A model generated the notes under the pieces. That model was not told the DNA's origin and did not search any database. It was given only the letters and a program-made list of their open reading frames with translations. This document shows positions 7,532 to 16,098 of a stretch of DNA of 64,000 nucleotides, in pieces. This stretch comes from Natrialbaceae archaeon AArc-T1-2 (lineage in GTDB: Archaea > Halobacteriota > Halobacteria > Halobacteriales > Natrialbaceae): contig NZ_CP127174.1 of NCBI RefSeq assembly GCF_030273315.1, forward strand, positions 1,674,001-1,738,000. The letters are read 5' to 3'. Within the stretch, counting starts at the first letter, position 1. Each line of letters begins with the position of its first letter. The position numbers and the translations under genes are program-made.

Positions 7532-9220
7532 TTACATTGCGCCGCCCATGCCACCCATACCGCCCATGCCGCCCATGCCGCCGCCCATTCCGCCTGGGCC
7601 GCCAGCCGGCATGTCGTCGTCATCGTCGTCGTCGGTCTTGCCACCTTTGAGCTCGCCGGCCGCGATGACGTCGTCGATGCGAAGCAGCATGACGGCGGCT
7701 TCGGTGGCGGACTCGATGGCCTGGGTCTTCACGCGAAGCGGTTCGGAGACGCCCTCCGCTTCCATGTCGACGGTGTCGCCGGTGTAGGCGTCGAGTCCGG
7801 CACCCGTCTCGCCGGCGTCGTGGTCGGCACGCAGCTCCACGAGGGAGTCGATGGGATCCAGCCCGGCGTTCTCCGCGAGGGTACGCGGGATGATCTCGAG
7901 TGCGTCGGCGAAGGCCTCGACGGCGAGCTGTTCACGCCCGCCGACGGAGTCGGCGTAGTCACGCAGGGCAAGCGAGAGTTCGACTTCGGGTGCGCCGCCG
8001 CCGGACAGCACCTGCCCGTCCTCGACAGTCGTGCGAACGACGCCCAGCGAGTCCTCGACGGCGCGTTCGATCTCGTCGATGACGTGTTCGGTGCCGCCAC
8101 GAAGGATCATCGTGACGGCTTTGGCGTCTTCGACGTCCTCGATGAAGATGCGCTGGTCGCCGCCGACGTCCTGTTGGGCGACGTGTCCCGCGTAGCCGAG
8201 GTCGTCTTCGGTGATGTCCTCGACCGTCGAGACGGGGCGGGCACCGGTCGCACGCGCGATGCGGCCCGCGTCCGAGTCTTTGACGCGGCGTACTGCGAGG
8301 ATCCCCTCCTGGGCGAGGAAGTGCTGAGCCATGTCGTCGATACCGCCGTCGACGAAGACGACGTCTGTGCCGACGTCGACGAGCTGATCGACCATCTCCT
8401 CGAGCTGGGCCTCCTCCTGTTCGAGGAACTGCTGGAGCTGGTCGGGGTCGGTGACGTTGACCTCGGCGTCGATCTCCGTCTCCTTGACCTCGAGGGCGCC
8501 GTCGAGAATCGCCACGTTAGCGTCCTCGGCGAAGTACGGCATATTCTCGGAGACGCGCTCTTTGTCGACGATGACGCCCTCGACGAGTTCGGACTCGTCG
8601 ATCGAGCCGCCGACGACCTTCTCGATGGCGACGTTGTCCGTGTCGATGCTGTCCTCGTCGGCGACCGCGCGGACGGCGTCGACGACGAGCTCGGCAAGCA
8701 GGTCTTTAGCGTTTTCTGCGCCCTTGCCAGTCATCGCCGTCGCGGCGATCTGGGTGAGAATCTCCTCGTCGTCGGGCTCGACATCGATGGCGATCTCCTC
8801 GAGCTCCTCGCGGGCCTGTTCGGCGGCCTGGCGGTAGCCCTGTGCGAGCGTCGAGGCGTGGATATCCTGCTCGAGCAGTTCCTCGGCGCGTTTGAGCAGT
8901 TCGCCGGCGACGACGACGGCGGAGGTGGTGCCGTCACCGACCTCTTCTTCCTGCGTTTCCGAGACCTCGACGATCATGTTGGCCGCCGGGTGGTCGATGT
9001 CCATCTCGGTCAGCAGGGTGACGCCGTCGTTGGTGACGACGACGTTGCCCGTCGAGTCGACGAGCATCTTGTCCATACCCTTGGGACCGAGTGTGGTCCG
9101 GACGGCTTCGGAGACGGCCTTGCCGGCCGTGATGTTCATCGACTGAGCGTCCTCTCCGGAGGTTCGCTGGCTCTCCTCGGAAAGTACGATGAGGGGCTGG
9201 TTACCCATCTGTTGTGCCAT
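7532..9220 (-). CDS. Thermosome subunit (group II chaperonin)
   Basis: A 562-residue ATP-dependent chaperonin that assembles into the double-ring thermosome and folds cytoplasmic proteins. The ATP-site motifs T-L-G-P-K-G-M-D (43-50) and G-D-G-T-T-S (95-100) are present. The C terminus is the glycine/methionine repeat (GGM)n typical of haloarchaeal CCT subunits. ATG at 9220 is preferred to an in-frame GTG two codons upstream because a TATA box at 9247-9255 places the transcript start almost at the ATG. Haloarchaea usually have two or three paralogues; which one this is cannot be said from the window alone. Confidence 0.96.
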   Translation of the reverse strand: MAQQMGNQPLIVLSEESQRTSGEDAQSMNITAGKAVSEAVRTTLGPKGMDKMLVDSTGNVVVTNDGVTLLTEMDIDHPAANMIVEVSETQEEEVGDGTTSAVVVAGELLKRAEELLEQDIHASTLAQGYRQAAEQAREELEEIAIDVEPDDEEILTQIAATAMTGKGAENAKDLLAELVVDAVRAVADEDSIDTDNVAIEKVVGGSIDESELVEGVIVDKERVSENMPYFAEDANVAILDGALEVKETEIDAEVNVTDPDQLQQFLEQEEAQLEEMVDQLVDVGTDVVFVDGGIDDMAQHFLAQEGILAVRRVKDSDAGRIARATGARPVSTVEDITEDDLGYAGHVAQQDVGGDQRIFIEDVEDAKAVTMILRGGTEHVIDEIERAVEDSLGVVRTTVEDGQVLSGGGAPEVELSLALRDYADSVGGREQLAVEAFADALEIIPRTLAENAGLDPIDSLVELRADHDAGETGAGLDAYTGDTVDMEAEGVSEPLRVKTQAIESATEAAVMLLRIDDVIAAGELKGGKTDDDDDDDMPAGGPGGMGGGMGGMGGMGGMGGAM

Positions 9221-9246
9221 AGTCACTGGATGGATTGATTGCTATT

Positions 9247-9255
9247 CTATATAAA
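9247..9255 (-). promoter_or_regulatory. Thermosome TATA box
   Basis: On the minus strand the sequence reads TTTATATAG, a near-ideal archaeal TATA element. Its distance of about 27-35 bases from the ATG predicts a leaderless or very short-leader mRNA. Haloarchaeal thermosome genes are heat induced; no separate heat-shock operator was identified here. Confidence 0.7.
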
Positions 9256-9392
9256 TCATTCGCTACCGGGAGAGACAATCCGGACTCGCCTCCGTCGTCT
9301 CCTGGATTCGTCTCGACAGTAATCGGCGTATTTATATCTTCCATACGGACGGCCGCAGTTGGCGAGGTTCCGAGCGTGTGCGGGGCCGTCGA

Positions 9393-9950
9393 TCAGGATT
9401 TGCCGCCGGGGAAGCGGTGGTACTCGAGTCCCTGATGTTTCATCTCGTTGTGTCTCTCCTCGAGGAAGGCGTACACCGCCCCGTGTGGTGCGCCGTCTAA
9501 GATCATCTCGGCGGCGCTGCGGACGGCCTCGACTTGCTGAGGGGTGCCGATGACCCCGAGCGTCGTGCCGTAGATGACGACCGACGCTCCGGTCAACTCC
9601 TCCATCAGTTCGCGAGTGCGGCCGTCTTCGCCGATGAGTCGACCCTTCTGTCGTTGTAGGTCGTTTTTGTTCCGCGCGGCTGCGTCGATGTCGACGACGT
9701 CGAACATCATCATGTCGTCCTCGAGCAAGTCCATCGCGTCGCCGGGAGCGAATCCTCGTCCGATCGCACGGACGATCTCGGGGCCTTTGAGGCCACGGAC
9801 CGGATCGCCGACGGTTTCGATGGCGACCGAGCCGTTCTCGGAGTCGATGTCGAGTCGTACCTCCGCTCGCGCTTCGATCTCGCGCATCGTCTCGCCGCCC
9901 TCGCCGATGAGTGCGCCGATGCGGTCCTGCGGAATCTTCACGTGCTGCAT
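9393..9950 (-). CDS. KH-domain RNA-binding protein (Pno1/Dim2-like)
   Basis: A 185-residue protein with two KH domains. The first has the GxxG loop I15-G-E-G-G and the second, around residues 110-150, has L-I-G-E-D-G-R-T. Archaeal proteins of this architecture are homologues of the eukaryotic ribosome-assembly factor Pno1/Dim2, which works in 18S/16S rRNA maturation. In many archaea the gene sits beside rio1 and eIF1A, but neither is seen here: a decayed phosphoesterase lies upstream and the thermosome gene downstream. Confidence 0.85.
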   Translation of the reverse strand: MQHVKIPQDRIGALIGEGGETMREIEARAEVRLDIDSENGSVAIETVGDPVRGLKGPEIVRAIGRGFAPGDAMDLLEDDMMMFDVVDIDAAARNKNDLQRQKGRLIGEDGRTRELMEELTGASVVIYGTTLGVIGTPQQVEAVRSAAEMILDGAPHGAVYAFLEERHNEMKHQGLEYHRFPGGKS

Positions 9951-10047
9951 ACAATGTCGTACTCGCTCGGGCAGTTTAAGGGCTTGGACCGATCCCGTCG
10001 GGCGAACGCGGCGCTCGTGACGGCGACGATACGCGGCGTGGCTGTGA

Positions 10048-10240
10048 CTACTCGAGAACGGACCGAAACTGTACTGACTCCGACAGCGTATCGAGGATCG
10101 CGACGGTCCGGTGGTCGTCGGGCACCGTCGGGAAGTGCGCGCCGGGGTTGACGACCGCCGTCCGACCGGTCTCGGTGTGTTCGCGTTCGTGGTGGTGACC
10201 GTAACAGACGTAGCTCGAACCCGTCGAAGAACTCGACCGT
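10048..10240 (-). pseudogene. Decayed C-terminal remnant of a metallophosphoesterase (YfcE/MJ0936-like)
   Basis: Reading the minus strand, a frame ending at a TAG (10048-10050) encodes the hallmark end of this family: Y-G-H-H-H-E-R-E-H, a short turn, then V-N-P-G-A-H, a histidine metal site and its closing loop. Just upstream the family's V-E-F-F-D-G-F-E-L segment is found in a different frame, so a frameshift separates the two. Beyond that no N-terminal half (D-x-H, GDxxD, GNHD motifs) is present. No start codon serves the fragment. It is therefore a truncated, frameshifted pseudogene between the KH-protein gene and the Tat-exported protein gene. Confidence 0.7.
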
Positions 10241-10284
10241 CGGCGGCGTCGACCTCGAATCCCGAGAGGCGCCGGAGCCGAGCG

Positions 10285-11229
10285 TTATCCGCCGCCGCAG
10301 TCGTCGTCGCCCGTTTTCTTCTCGAGTGCCCGTTCCAACAGCTCCTCGCGGTCGACGTCGTCCGGATCGAGCTTTCGGTGATCGACGTCGTCGACGTCGA
10401 GATCGCGTTTTCTCAGCTCTTCGAGATCACGTTTCTCTATCTTCTCGAGGTCGATCGCCTCGAGCACGGTGTGGGGATCACACAACTCTTCGGGATCGCT
10501 CTCCGCGCGGGCGATCTCCTCGTCGGCGTCGACGAGTCGCATCGTCGCTTCCCCGTCGGGAGCGTGTGCGAGGACGTACTCGCTCCCTCCTGCGGGAACG
10601 GTGATCGCTCCGTCGGTCGGTGGGGTGTAGTTCTCGAGGGTCCAGTCGTCGTCCGACCCGTCCGGATCGCCGTCGCCCGACGTACCGAGTACCCGCCGCC
10701 GGCAACCCTCGACGTCCGGGTGGTCACGAACGTCACCGCCGCCCGGTGCGACCGGCGTCTCCTCGAACAGCTCGACGGCGGTGATGATCGGCCCGGCAGG
10801 GAACTCGCCGAACTCGGCTTCGGCGGTGATCGTCCGTCGATCTTCGACCGGCCCGACCGGCCTGACGAAGGTCCCGACGCCGCCGTCTTCGGCGATGAAC
10901 TCGGCGTAGAGGATCACGTCTGCGACGTCGCCCCGAATGACGACGGTTTCACAGTCGGGAAACGCGACGATCGGCTCTTCCGGTGGTCGCTTCCGGACGG
11001 TCCACTCGAGGTCGATTTGGCGGTCGGTGTCGTTGTCGATCCGGAAGATCGCGACGTCGACGGCTTTGACGGCGCACTCGAAGACGAGGTCGATCGCGTC
11101 GAGATCGACGTCTCTGCCGCCGTCGGACGCGACCGCCGAGATGCCGGCTGTCCCCGCACCGAAAAACGCACCCGCCGCCGCCAGGATCCGGATGCTGTCC
11201 CGCCGTGATGGCGGACCGTCGTCGGTCAT
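10285..11229 (-). CDS. Hypothetical protein with Tat-like signal peptide
   Basis: A 314-residue protein not matched to a known family. Residues 8-28 resemble a twin-arginine signal (SRRDSIRIL, then a hydrophobic AAAGAFFGAGTAGISAVA run), so it is probably exported folded. The mature part is acidic and looks beta-rich up to about residue 220. The C-terminal 90 residues are highly charged, with repeated D/E/R/K blocks (KIEKRDLEEL, KLDPDDVDREEL) that may form a helix. The ATG at 11229 gives a normal Tat n-region; an upstream ATG would add eight residues. It stands alone. Confidence 0.65.
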   Translation of the reverse strand: MTDDGPPSRRDSIRILAAAGAFFGAGTAGISAVASDGGRDVDLDAIDLVFECAVKAVDVAIFRIDNDTDRQIDLEWTVRKRPPEEPIVAFPDCETVVIRGDVADVILYAEFIAEDGGVGTFVRPVGPVEDRRTITAEAEFGEFPAGPIITAVELFEETPVAPGGGDVRDHPDVEGCRRRVLGTSGDGDPDGSDDDWTLENYTPPTDGAITVPAGGSEYVLAHAPDGEATMRLVDADEEIARAESDPEELCDPHTVLEAIDLEKIEKRDLEELRKRDLDVDDVDHRKLDPDDVDREELLERALEKKTGDDDCGGG

Positions 11230-11371
11230 GGTATGGCATCTGATCGGGCCCACCCTCTATTGTAATCGTTCCCGTACAAATGGAACACAACAGTCGGTGA
11301 ACGGTAACGACCCGGCGCTGACTGGACACGAACTGACGCCGGCACGATCGGTATCGACGCCGTACACCGCA

Positions 11372-13156
11372 CTAGCCGTCGGTTTCCCAGACGTCCGTCA
11401 GCGGGCTCGAACTCGACCCCGGGCTCTTCGATCGCCGCGACCGGCGACGCCGCGTCGTGTGATCGCTGTGGCTACTCGAGGCGCGTCTGTCGTTCTCGAG
11501 TGCTGTCTCGGGATCGAACGCCGGCAGCTCCGGTCGGCGCATGCGATCGACCTGGGCTGTGAACCAGTCTGGCATGTCCGTCCGGGCTCGTTCGAAGAGA
11601 TCGAGCAGACTTTCGTCGGCGAGGTAAGTCGCTCCCCGGTCGTCGGGCGAGCGAACGACGCGTCCGCAGGCCTGGATCACGGTCCGTAACGCGGTCCGGT
11701 AGTACCACGCCCACTGACCCTGCTCGAGGCGGTGGGCGACCCGGGAGTCGCCCGTGTTGAGGAAGGGAGCCTTACACAGCACCTGGAACCGACAGCGCTC
11801 GCCCTCGAGGTCGAGTGCCTCTTCCATCTTCACCGAGAGGAAGACGTCGGGGTCGTCGCTCGCCTTCCAGGCCTCGAGTTCGGCGTCGCGGCGCTCGCGA
11901 TTGTGTGTGCGGATCCGGTCGCCGACGCCGAAGTCACGAAGGAGCGAGGCGAGTCGCTCCTGGATGGCGTACGAGTGGGCGTGAACGAGCCCCTTCTCGT
12001 CGGGATGGCGTTGCATGATCCGGACGATCGTCCGGGCGACGTTGGGGAGCGTCTCCTCGCGGTGCTCGTAGGTCATCTTTCCCTGGGTGACGTCGTACAG
12101 CGGCCGGTGTTCGACGGGGAAGGTGTGGCCGACGTCGACTAAGGCGACGGTCGTGGGATCGAGCCCGACGCTCCGGCAGAACGCCGCCTTGTTCAGGATC
12201 GTCGCCGACAGCAGTGCGAACTTGTTCCCCCGGTCCCAGACCGTATGCTGGAGATAGCGGGCGGGGTCCATCGGCTTGATCGTGATCGGCCCCCCGCTGC
12301 CGTCGGCGTCGTCCCCGCTCGAGGACTCGGTCTGGTCGACCAGCCACGTCGTCGGACTCTCCGGATCCCGATAATCGGCGACGAACCACTCGAGGTCGCC
12401 GATCAGTTCCTGGAGGCGGTCGCGTTCGCGTGCGTCACCCGGGGTAAGCGTCTCCTGGGCGAGCAGGTCGTCCTTGCGACGGACACAGACCGATGCGAGG
12501 CTCTCGGCGTAGGAGACGGCACGCTCGACGTCGTCGATCTCGGGAATCCGCAACTCGTCCCAGATCGGAACGGTGCGGGGCCCGAGCTCGATCGTGGCGT
12601 ACATCTCCGCCCACTCGGCCAGCCCGTGGGCCTCGTCGATCACGACGACGTCGCGTTTCCGGAAGACCTCGCTGCCTGCGGTCTGCATGAAGTACGCGAG
12701 CGTCATCGCCGCGATTGCCCGGTTCGAGGCGATCGCCCGGTCGGAGAAGTACGGACAGCGGTGTTTGACCGAGCAGTCGTAGCCCCGTTCGCGCACACAC
12801 GGGGCCCGGTCGACCGGCGTCGCGCGCTCGTCGGGCAGGATGCAGGTGTAGTTCGACTTCCCCCGGACGACGTTGAGGTCGGCGAGCAGGTCGTCCTCGG
12901 CGACGTCGTCGAGCTGTGAAACCTGTGGCGTCGTGTAGTACGCCCCCGTCGCCTCGCTGGGGTCGGCCTCCTCGACCGTTCGGGCACAGCCGGCGATCGC
13001 TCGAGCCAGCAGCGACTTGCCGCTTCCGGTCGGTGCACGCACCAGTACGACGTCGTTTCCCGCACGGAAGGCGTCGCGAATGTCACGAAGCGCCCCCTTC
13101 TGGTTGCCACGATAACTCGGGGCGGGAAACGCCTCGAAGATGCGGTCCGGGTTCAC
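11372..13156 (-). CDS. XPD/DinG-family ATP-dependent DNA helicase with Fe-S cysteines
   Basis: A 594-residue superfamily 2 helicase. Walker A is A41-P-T-G-S-G-K-S and the DEAH box is at 174-177. Between them lie four cysteines (C105, C120, C128, C134) in the spacing of the XPD/Rad3 4Fe-4S domain. Motifs V/VI are represented by QACGRVVRSPDDRGA near the C terminus. It likely unwinds DNA 5'-3' in repair or replication. The last 45 residues are a Ser/Arg-rich low-complexity tail. Haloarchaea usually carry several XPD-like helicases; this need not be the main XPD orthologue. Confidence 0.9.
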   Translation of the reverse strand: MNPDRIFEAFPAPSYRGNQKGALRDIRDAFRAGNDVVLVRAPTGSGKSLLARAIAGCARTVEEADPSEATGAYYTTPQVSQLDDVAEDDLLADLNVVRGKSNYTCILPDERATPVDRAPCVRERGYDCSVKHRCPYFSDRAIASNRAIAAMTLAYFMQTAGSEVFRKRDVVVIDEAHGLAEWAEMYATIELGPRTVPIWDELRIPEIDDVERAVSYAESLASVCVRRKDDLLAQETLTPGDARERDRLQELIGDLEWFVADYRDPESPTTWLVDQTESSSGDDADGSGGPITIKPMDPARYLQHTVWDRGNKFALLSATILNKAAFCRSVGLDPTTVALVDVGHTFPVEHRPLYDVTQGKMTYEHREETLPNVARTIVRIMQRHPDEKGLVHAHSYAIQERLASLLRDFGVGDRIRTHNRERRDAELEAWKASDDPDVFLSVKMEEALDLEGERCRFQVLCKAPFLNTGDSRVAHRLEQGQWAWYYRTALRTVIQACGRVVRSPDDRGATYLADESLLDLFERARTDMPDWFTAQVDRMRRPELPAFDPETALENDRRASSSHSDHTTRRRRSRRSKSPGSSSSPLTDVWETDG

Positions 13157-13301
13157 CGTTCGATCTACGGGACGGCCGTCACCCTAAAGGCTACGAACCG
13201 TCTGTCAGATACACGAATCATCGTTACAGGCCAATTACGGTGCCGGGAGTAACGGCTATATACGATCGAATCCGTACGTACGACCACAGAAGGAACTCAT
13301 A

Positions 13302-13496
13302 ATGACTGGAACGTCAGAGTTACCGGAACGACAGGAGGCTGACGACGACACCCGGTTCGAGCACACGATCGTCGAGAACGACGACGGCGTCTCCGTGTGT
13401 ACGATGTATCCCCCGGGGTGTGACGACGACCTGATGGCCACCCACTGGATCACCGCCCGAGACGAGTCCTTCGTCGCACTCGAGGAACACCGATGA
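13302..13496 (+). CDS. Small conserved haloarchaeal protein (DUF7511-like)
   Basis: A 64-residue acidic protein with one recognisable block: a C-T-M-Y-P-P-G turn followed by W-I-T-A-R-D-E-S-F-V-A-L-E. This block recalls small haloarchaeal proteins grouped as DUF7511, an assignment made from memory. No function is known. A TATA box (GGCTATATAC, around 13252-13261) lies 40 bases upstream. An AAGGAA ribosome-site-like stretch precedes the ATG, supporting expression as a monocistron. Confidence 0.65.
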   Translation: MTGTSELPERQEADDDTRFEHTIVENDDGVSVCTMYPPGCDDDLMATHWITARDESFVALEEHR

Positions 13497-13590
13497 CGGC
13501 TCGAGCGATCCGCCACCGCGTCGGGACACGATGTTCGACGCCGCCATCCACGTCCGGCGATAATCGACGCCTTCCGTGAGTAGCCGTCGG

Positions 13591-13600
13591 ATTACTAATA
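13591..13600 (+). promoter_or_regulatory. TATA-like element of the tRNA-like gene
   Basis: The sequence ATTACTAATA lies about 25-34 bases before the first base of the tRNA-like gene. That is where haloarchaeal tRNA promoters are found, suggesting the gene is still transcribed. Confidence 0.4.
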
Positions 13601-13624
13601 CGAACGTCGCCTACCGAGAGGACA

Positions 13625-13712
13625 GGAAGGGTAGCTCAGCGGAAGAGCACCGCGGTGTCTTTGACACGCGGCGGCCAGCCGGCCACGTGGCGTTCGAATC
13701 CCACCCCTTCCG
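13625..13712 (+). tRNA. tRNA-like gene with abnormal anticodon arm (possible pseudo-tRNA)
   Basis: A cloverleaf can be drawn: a perfect 7-bp acceptor stem (GGAAGGG/CCCTTCC), T8-A9, a perfect D-arm (GCTC-AGCGGAA-GAGC), and a long variable arm (GGCC-AGCC-GGCC) as in class II tRNAs. There is a consensus T-loop TTCGAAT whose stem has one bulged C (13691). The anticodon arm is wrong: the 5-bp stem CCGCG/CGCGG encloses 12 bases instead of seven, and these can pair further (TGTC/GACA around TTT). If TTG after T33 were the anticodon it would read Gln codons, but the stem would then be imperfect. It is therefore either a decayed tRNA or a tRNA-shaped RNA. No CCA is encoded. Confidence 0.5.
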
Positions 13713-13876
13713 TTCGCCGGCCATTCGATCTTCCTCCTCCAACCGCCTCGTCGTTGCCGTAGTACGTACGCGTCCGGTCCAGAAACTCGGTCACGAGCAG
13801 TGGTTTTCCCTCACATACCACGACCACTACGGGTGTTTCAGTTATATCGACTCGCCGTCTCGACCGCTCCGTGAGG

Positions 13877-14530
13877 TCACTTCGGCCCGGCGGCGTACTC
13901 GTCGGCCGTGATCACGTACCGGTGGGCGTCGACGACCTCGTCGCCGTCAACCCGCCAGTTTCGGAGCCGACCGACGTACTCCCCGCCGTAGGCCTCGATG
14001 TACCGTTCGACCGCCCGGCGAGATCGCTCGTTCCCGTCCTGGTGAACGACTTCCACGATCTCGAGATCAAGTCGATCGAACGCCAGCGAAAGCAAGGCAC
14101 CCGCGCGTTCGCCGGAGTACCCTCGCCCCCAGAACCGCCTGCGCAACCAGATCCCGAGCGTCCCGACCGATCGCTCCCGGTCGACCTCGAGCTTGGTCAC
14201 CCCGGCCAGCTCGCCGGCGTCCGGTTCGGTCGTTCGTGGACGAACGACGTATCGAGCGACCGAACCCTCCGTCCACTCCCGTTCGAATCGGGCGAGCACG
14301 TCGGCAGTCTCCCGCGGCGTCTCGTCGGGTTCCCAGGGGAGATACTCGACGACGTCGTCGATACCGTCGCTCGAGCGGATGCGATGGAACTGGAGCGGAT
14401 CGACGTTCTCACAGCACGCGCGCTCGAGCAGGAGCCTGTCGGTCGTGAGTCTCTCCGGGAAGCCGGGTCCGCTCTCCCTCGAAGCGGTCTCGGGAGCGGT
14501 TCGACCGATCCTGCGGCGTTCGAGTACCAT
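13877..14530 (-). CDS. GNAT N-acetyltransferase (RimJ/RimL-like)
   Basis: A 217-residue acetyl-CoA-dependent acetyltransferase of the RimJ/RimL branch. It has an N-terminal L-T-T-D-R-L-L-L-E-R strand, the acetyl-CoA-binding R-R-R-F-W-G-R-G-Y-S-G-E-R loop in the middle, and a C-terminal N-E-R-S-R-R-A-V-E-R-Y helix. Such enzymes acetylate protein N termini or small amines; the substrate here is unknown. ATG at 14530 is preferred to a GTG one codon upstream. It lies downstream of atpB but with a 146-base gap, so it is probably a separate unit. Confidence 0.82.
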   Translation of the reverse strand: MVLERRRIGRTAPETASRESGPGFPERLTTDRLLLERACCENVDPLQFHRIRSSDGIDDVVEYLPWEPDETPRETADVLARFEREWTEGSVARYVVRPRTTEPDAGELAGVTKLEVDRERSVGTLGIWLRRRFWGRGYSGERAGALLSLAFDRLDLEIVEVVHQDGNERSRRAVERYIEAYGGEYVGRLRNWRVDGDEVVDAHRYVITADEYAAGPK

Positions 14531-14676
14531 CACCTCGCACGCGAACCGGCACCCACATACTTACTATGTGCTTAACCGGTTCCCAGAATCGAACGGTGTG
14601 CGAAGCGACCGTGTGAGCGTCGGTTACCGGCGAACGCACACGCGATCGAGCGTCGACACGAAAAGAATTGCCGGGA

Positions 14677-16095
14677 TTAGTCGGCCTGAACGGCTTCGGC
14701 TTCCTCGGCGTCCTCGCGGTAGTGTTCCTCGATGAGGTCCTCGTCGACGCGGTTGAGTTCCTCCTTCGGGAGCATCGAGAGGAGGTCCCAGCCGATCTCT
14801 AAGGTCTCCTCGATGGAACGGTTGGTGTCGTACCCCTGCTGGACGAACTCCGTCTCGAAGCGGTCGGCGAAGTCGAGGAACTTGTTGTCACGCTCGGACA
14901 GCGCCTCGCGGCCGACGATGTTCACGAGGTCACGGAGGTCTTCACCCTCCGCGTACGCGGCGTACATCTGGTCGGAGACGTCGGCGTGGTCGGCGCGGGT
15001 CAGCCCCTCACCGATACCGTCGTCCATCAGCCGCGAGAGACTCGGCAGGACGTTGACCGGCGGCTCGATACCCTGGCTGTTCAGGTCCCGGTCCATCACG
15101 ATCTGGCCCTCGGTAATGTAGCCGGTCAGGTCCGGGATCGGGTGCGTATCGTCGTCGCCGGGCATCGTGAGAATCGGAATCTGCGTGACCGATCCCTCAC
15201 GGTCCTTGAGCCGACCCGCACGCTCGTAGAGCTGGGCCAGGTCGGTGTACATGTAGCCGGGGTAGCCACGCCGGCCCGGAACCTCCTCGCGTGCTGCACC
15301 GATCTCACGAAGCGCCTCACAGTAGTTCGTGATGTCGGTGAGGATGACGAGCACGTGGTAGTCCTTCTCGAAGGCCAGATACTCTGCCGTGGTGAGCGCG
15401 AGTCGCGGTGTGACCGTCCGCTCGACTGCGGGGTCGTCTGCGAGGTTCATGAAGACGACCGAGCGCTCGAGTGCGCCGGTGCGCTCGAAGTCTTGCATGA
15501 ACTCGTTTGCCTCTTCCTGGGTGATCCCCATCGCGCCGAAGATGACTGCGAACTCAGAGCCTTCGCCCTCGTCTCCTTCTTCTTCTTCCGGCACCGTCGC
15601 CTGACGGGCGATCTGCAGGGCAAGCTCGTTGTGCGGCAGGCCGGAGCCGGAGAAGATCGGTAGCTTCTGGCCACGGACGAGGGTGTTCATGCCGTCGATG
15701 GCGCTCACGCCGGTCTGGATGAACTCCTCGGGGTACTCACGCGAGAAGGGATTGATCGCCTCGCCGACGATGTCCTGGCGGTCGTCCGGAACGATCTCCG
15801 GTCCACCGTCGATCGGGTTCCCCGACCCGTCGAGTACCCGCCCGAGCAGGTCCTCGGTGACGGGCATCTTCATCGTCTCGCCAAGGAACCGCACCGAGGC
15901 GTTTCGATCGATACCGCCGGTTCCCTCGAACACCTGGATCGAGACCAGGCCTTCCGAGGACTCCAGTACCTGTCCGCGTAGCGTCTCGCCGCCCGGCGTC
16001 TCGATCTCGACGATCTCGTCGTATCCGACCGGCTCGTCGACTTCGGCGAACACCAGCGGACCGCTGACTTCCGTAATCGTTTGGTATTCCTTCAT
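14677..16095 (-). CDS. atpB: A-type ATP synthase subunit B
   Basis: The 472-residue non-catalytic nucleotide-binding subunit that alternates with subunit A in the A1 head. It has the beta-barrel start ([12 protein letters not shown]), lacks a canonical Walker A (the region reads [15 protein letters not shown]), and carries the [11 protein letters not shown] motif, all as expected for AtpB. A short acidic E/D-rich stretch near residue 173 ([10 protein letters not shown]) is a halophilic insertion. It begins three bases after atpA and is the last gene of the operon. The usual next gene, atpD, is absent here. A T-rich tract follows the stop on the minus strand. Confidence 0.97.
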   Translation of the reverse strand: MKEYQTITEVSGPLVFAEVDEPVGYDEIVEIETPGGETLRGQVLESSEGLVSIQVFEGTGGIDRNASVRFLGETMKMPVTEDLLGRVLDGSGNPIDGGPEIVPDDRQDIVGEAINPFSREYPEEFIQTGVSAIDGMNTLVRGQKLPIFSGSGLPHNELALQIARQATVPEEEEGDEGEGSEFAVIFGAMGITQEEANEFMQDFERTGALERSVVFMNLADDPAVERTVTPRLALTTAEYLAFEKDYHVLVILTDITNYCEALREIGAAREEVPGRRGYPGYMYTDLAQLYERAGRLKDREGSVTQIPILTMPGDDDTHPIPDLTGYITEGQIVMDRDLNSQGIEPPVNVLPSLSRLMDDGIGEGLTRADHADVSDQMYAAYAEGEDLRDLVNIVGREALSERDNKFLDFADRFETEFVQQGYDTNRSIEETLEIGWDLLSMLPKEELNRVDEDLIEEHYREDAEEAEAVQAD

Positions 16096-16098
16096 GGT

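Noticed and set aside
7550-7640. Glycine/methionine repeat as a DNA satellite or CRISPR-like array
   Set aside because: The short repeats are the coding sequence for the GGM tail of the thermosome subunit.
7820-9238. A 472-codon open frame on the plus strand opposite the thermosome gene
   Set aside because: It is the mirror of a long acidic gene in GC-rich DNA: rich in V, D, G and L, with no family motif, start signal or promoter.
13636-13827. 63-codon minus-strand ORF overlapping the tRNA-like gene
   Set aside because: Most of it reads through the RNA gene, its composition is arginine/glycine-rich, and it has no family signature.
14531-14676. atpD hidden between atpB and the acetyltransferase
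   Set aside because: The gap of 146 bases is far too short for subunit D, and no matching motif was seen in any frame.
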